DNA of 9,802 nucleotides from an uncultured Roseiflexaceae bacterium. GTDB lineage: Bacteria > Chloroflexota > Chloroflexia > Chloroflexales > Roseiflexaceae. A program made the translations under genes and the position numbers. Below the pieces are notes generated by a model. That model searched no databases. It was not told the origin of the DNA and saw only the letters and a list, made by a program, of their open reading frames with translations. The DNA is taken from assembly GCA_937974195.1 (NCBI GenBank), contig CALJIC010000085.1, positions 1 to 9,802 on the forward strand, given 5' to 3'. Below, one piece after another: positions 8,628-9,802 of the stretch. Numbering within the stretch: the stretch's first letter is position 1; the number at the start of each line of letters is the position of its first letter.

Positions 8628-8646
8628 CTGTCGTGCCAGCTCGCAA
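8618..8646 (-). promoter_or_regulatory. putative merR-ATPase promoter
   Basis: On the minus strand TTGCGA (8646-8641) and TATCAT (8623-8618) are separated by 17 bp, a normal sigma-70 arrangement with a 5-of-6 match in the -10 box. The predicted start (about 8611) falls inside the operator, so MerR should repress its own operon. The -10 box overlaps the plus-strand -10 box by two bases, making the two promoters mutually exclusive. Confidence 0.65.
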
Positions 8647-8676
8647 GTGGCTGGCTGGCCAGTGCAGTGTCGGGGT

Positions 8677-8701
8677 GCGCGGCCCACCACGGGCGCTTTT
8701 T
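8677..8701 (+). terminator. terminator-like hairpin in the leader of the CC-PFF gene
   Basis: GCG (8677-8679) pairs with CGC (8694-8696) and CCC (8683-8685) with GGG (8691-8693), with a three-base bulge and an ACCAC loop, followed at once by TTTTT (8697-8701). It lies about 45 bases into the predicted transcript and 70 bases before the start codon. The stem is imperfect, so an attenuator is possible but not secure. Confidence 0.35.
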
Positions 8702-8717
8702 CCGCTGCAGAGCGGCG
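8702..8717. repeat. dispersed GC hairpin repeat, copy 3
   Basis: CCGCTGCAGAGCGGCG, one mismatch from copies 1 and 2, in the 5' leader of the CC-PFF gene immediately after the T-run of the terminator-like hairpin. A second AGCGG follows at 8721. Confidence 0.6.
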
Positions 8718-8757
8718 CAGAGCGGGCTTCCGAAGGCGGCGCCGCGCCAGCTAGACC

Positions 8758-8764
8758 GAAGGAG
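8758..8764 (+). promoter_or_regulatory. ribosome binding site fixing the GTG start at 8772
   Basis: GAAGGAG lies seven bases before GTG at 8772. This choice removes a 35-residue extension from the in-frame ATG at 8667 that would be encoded across the leader hairpins. Confidence 0.8.
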
Positions 8765-8771
8765 AATCTCT

Positions 8772-9137
8772 GTGGATCAGCACGTGCGAACAGAAGCGGC
8801 GGACGCGCGCGGGCAGGACATCCCGGTCGCCTGCGACCTGTCCGCCATCACGGGCGAGCCGGTCGAGGCCCACGCCAGACGCAGCGCGTACCTGTTTCTC
8901 CAGGCGGCCCAGGAGCGGCAGGAGCTGCCGGATGGCTACGCGCTGCGCTTCAGCCCAGACGAGCTGCCGGCGATCGCCGCGTTCATCGAGAGCGAGCGGA
9001 AGTGCTGCCCGTTCTTTACCTTCACGCTGGAGGTACTGCCGGGCGGCGGCCCGCTGTGGCTGCGGATCACCGGGCCGGCGGGGGCGAAGGAGGCGTTCGA
9101 GCAGGGGCTCGCGCAGCTGCGGGAAGGCGGCGTATGA
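8772..9137 (+). CDS. small cysteine protein of unknown function with a CC-PFF motif
   Basis: A 121-residue, probably cytoplasmic protein; no signal peptide or membrane segment is visible. It contains ACDLSAITGE (C21), a helical, charged middle (H34, R36-R37), ELPDGYALRF (51-60), a likely helix ending in ERKCCPFFTF (C78, C79), and a strand-rich end (TLEVLPGGGPLWLRITG). I recall similar unannotated proteins with CDLSAI and CCPFF blocks in many bacteria but know of no assigned function. The paired cysteines and C21 could bind a soft metal or be redox active. It is the first gene downstream of the stretched MerR-type promoter, so it is probably induced by the same signal that the ATPase regulator senses. 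A metal-binding chaperone or buffer for the pump is a reasonable guess, not shown by sequence. Confidence 0.85.
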   Translation: MDQHVRTEAADARGQDIPVACDLSAITGEPVEAHARRSAYLFLQAAQERQELPDGYALRFSPDELPAIAAFIESERKCCPFFTFTLEVLPGGGPLWLRITGPAGAKEAFEQGLAQLREGGV

Positions 9138-9235
9138 TACTATTTCCGCCCGGTAGATGGCGAGCCGCGCGCTTGCCGAGATTCGGTTGATTGACAAGGA
9201 CGCGAGCGTTGGCAGCACCCCACGGGAGCAGGCGA
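9138..9235 (+). other. short intergenic region before crcB with two small hairpins
   Basis: 98 bp. GGCGAG (9159-9164) pairs with CTTGCC (9172-9177, one G-U), and CCGA (9176-9179) pairs with TCGG (9183-9186). An AT-rich TATGATACTAT (9133-9143) could be a -10 region, but no matching -35 is visible. The fold does not match the fluoride riboswitch. A GGGAG ribosome binding site (9224-9228) lies seven bases before the GTG of crcB. Confidence 0.5.
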
Positions 9236-9619
9236 GTGATACTGAACGTGGCGATGATCGCGCTTGGCGCAGCGCTCGGGGCGAACCTGCGCTACGGGCT
9301 GACCCTCTGGGCCACGCAGCGCTTCGGCGCGGCGTTCCCCTACGGCACGCTGCTCATCAACGTGCTCGGCAGCTTTCTGATCGGCGTCGTGCTGATGCTG
9401 GCGGCCACGCGCGTGCCGCTCGGCGAGCCGGTGCGCCTGCTGATCGTCACCGGCCTGCTCGGCGGCTTCACAACCTTCTCCAGCTTCAGCTACGAGGTCT
9501 ACGCGCTCATCAGCGCCGGCAGCTGGGGCGCGGCGGCGCTCTACGTCGCGAGCAGCTTCGGGCTCGGGATCGTCGGTGTGCTATGCGGGGTCGCGCTCGT
9601 GCGGGCGCTGCCTTTGTGA
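9236..9619 (+). CDS. crcB: CrcB/FluC fluoride ion channel
   Basis: An inner-membrane fluoride export channel that works as an antiparallel dual-topology dimer; 127 residues with four helices, the normal length. Family marks are the GxxxGxxxR start (G11, G15, R19), GTLLINVLGSFLIG with the pore Asn42, and GFTTFSSFSYE (77-87). In the last, T79-T80 belong to the central Na+ site and F81 and F84 to the fluoride-lining phenylalanine box. GTG at 9236 with GGGAG seven bases upstream was chosen. An in-frame TTG at 9191 would add a hydrophilic, Arg-rich extension not seen in the family, and an ATG at 9254 would cut into helix 1. It follows the CC-PFF gene by 98 bp and may share its transcript. A single-gene homodimeric channel is expected, as no second copy is present. 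Confidence 0.95.
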   Translation: MILNVAMIALGAALGANLRYGLTLWATQRFGAAFPYGTLLINVLGSFLIGVVLMLAATRVPLGEPVRLLIVTGLLGGFTTFSSFSYEVYALISAGSWGAAALYVASSFGLGIVGVLCGVALVRALPL

Positions 9620-9714
9620 ATATCCGTGGCGGGCGTGCCGCCCTCCACACCTCCCTGCCTCACGGCGGCAAGCTCTGAAGGTCCTGCGGCCCGTGTGAAT
9701 CACAGGACTTACGC

Positions 9715-9770
9715 GGCGCTCCGCCCTGCACCCGGGCGTGTTCCGCTGGCGCTCCGCCCTGCACCCGGGC
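9715..9770. repeat. two 23-bp direct repeats, 33-bp period
   Basis: A 23-base sequence starting GGCGCTCCGCCC and ending ACCCGGGC is present identically at 9715-9737 and 9748-9770, separated by GTGTTCCGCT. Only two units are in the window; the array could continue in variant form beyond it. Confidence 0.85.
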
Positions 9771-9794
9771 AGGAGGGCCGGCGCCGGCCTCCTG
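9770..9794. repeat. GC hairpin at the right edge
   Basis: CAGGAGG (9770-9776) pairs with CCTCCTG (9788-9794), and CCGGC with GCCGG inside, with one bulged G. There is almost no loop and no U-tract afterward. It may be a transcript-end structure for crcB or part of the repeat element. Confidence 0.6.
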
Positions 9795-9802
9795 CACCAC
9801 CC

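Larger units (their letters stand above)
9620..9802. other. gene-free repeat-rich right end
   Basis: No gene is visible in these 183 bp. The stretch contains GTCCTG/CAGGAC (9681-9708), TGTGA-A-TCACA (9694-9704), the two direct repeats described separately, and a 12-bp-stem hairpin at its end. It looks like the 3' region of crcB merging into dispersed repeat DNA. Confidence 0.7.

Noticed and set aside
9138..9235. fluoride riboswitch upstream of crcB
   Set aside because: GATGG and TTGAT patches are suggestive, but the expected pseudoknot halves and the pairing of the segment after TGAT with the early GG-rich strand are missing.
9191..9235. N-terminal extension of CrcB from TTG at 9191
   Set aside because: It adds 15 hydrophilic Arg-rich residues not typical of the family; GTG at 9236 has a well placed GGGAG.
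9701..9802. insertion sequence terminus
   Set aside because: No transposase fragment, target-site duplication or paired terminal inverted repeat can be identified within the window.

Overview
This is a GC-rich, tightly packed bacterial chromosomal window. It holds two neighbouring modules for ion and metal handling plus several stretches of repeat-rich intergenic DNA. GC-rich third codon positions, many GTG/ATG starts with purine-rich ribosome binding sites, and intergenic DNA full of short GC hairpins suggest a GC-rich environmental bacterium. Chloroflexota (class Chloroflexia) is my best guess, but only an impression: the window has no rRNA or marker gene.

Left block (58-5535, all on the minus strand, read right to left). 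A CPA1 potassium/proton antiporter with an RCK_C domain overlaps by 4 bases (ATGA) an unrecognised membrane protein with a long basic linker. Then come a KefB/YbaL-type CPA2 antiporter with TrkA-N and TrkA-C domains and a CRP/FNR-family regulator. The arrangement looks like one operon for cytoplasmic K+/Na+/pH control. The regulator keeps CRP's DNA-reading residues but has lost the usual cAMP-contact residues. A CRP-type TGTGA-N6-TCACG site lies at the left edge of the window, just past its gene. A strong 12-bp-stem hairpin sits directly before its start codon.

Middle (5536-6086). No gene; about nine short perfect hairpins in 0.55 kb, including members of a small family of dispersed GC hairpin repeats.

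Right block (6087-9619). A MerR-family regulator and a soft-metal P1B ATPase form a minus-strand pair joined by an ATGA overlap. The ATPase has Cys-Ser-Cys where most relatives have Cys-Pro-Cys. Diverging on the plus strand are a 121-residue protein of unknown function with a Cys-Cys-Pro-Phe-Phe motif, then a CrcB/FluC fluoride channel. The merR/CC-PFF intergenic region contains a perfect 16-bp palindrome inside a promoter with a 19-bp spacer, the hallmark of MerR activation. That promoter points at the unknown small gene, not at the ATPase. A second promoter, on the minus strand and overlapping the first, should serve merR and the ATPase. The most interesting reading is a metal- or redox-induced module whose directly activated gene is an uncharacterised cysteine protein.

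Right end (9620-9802). No gene; direct repeats and hairpins only.
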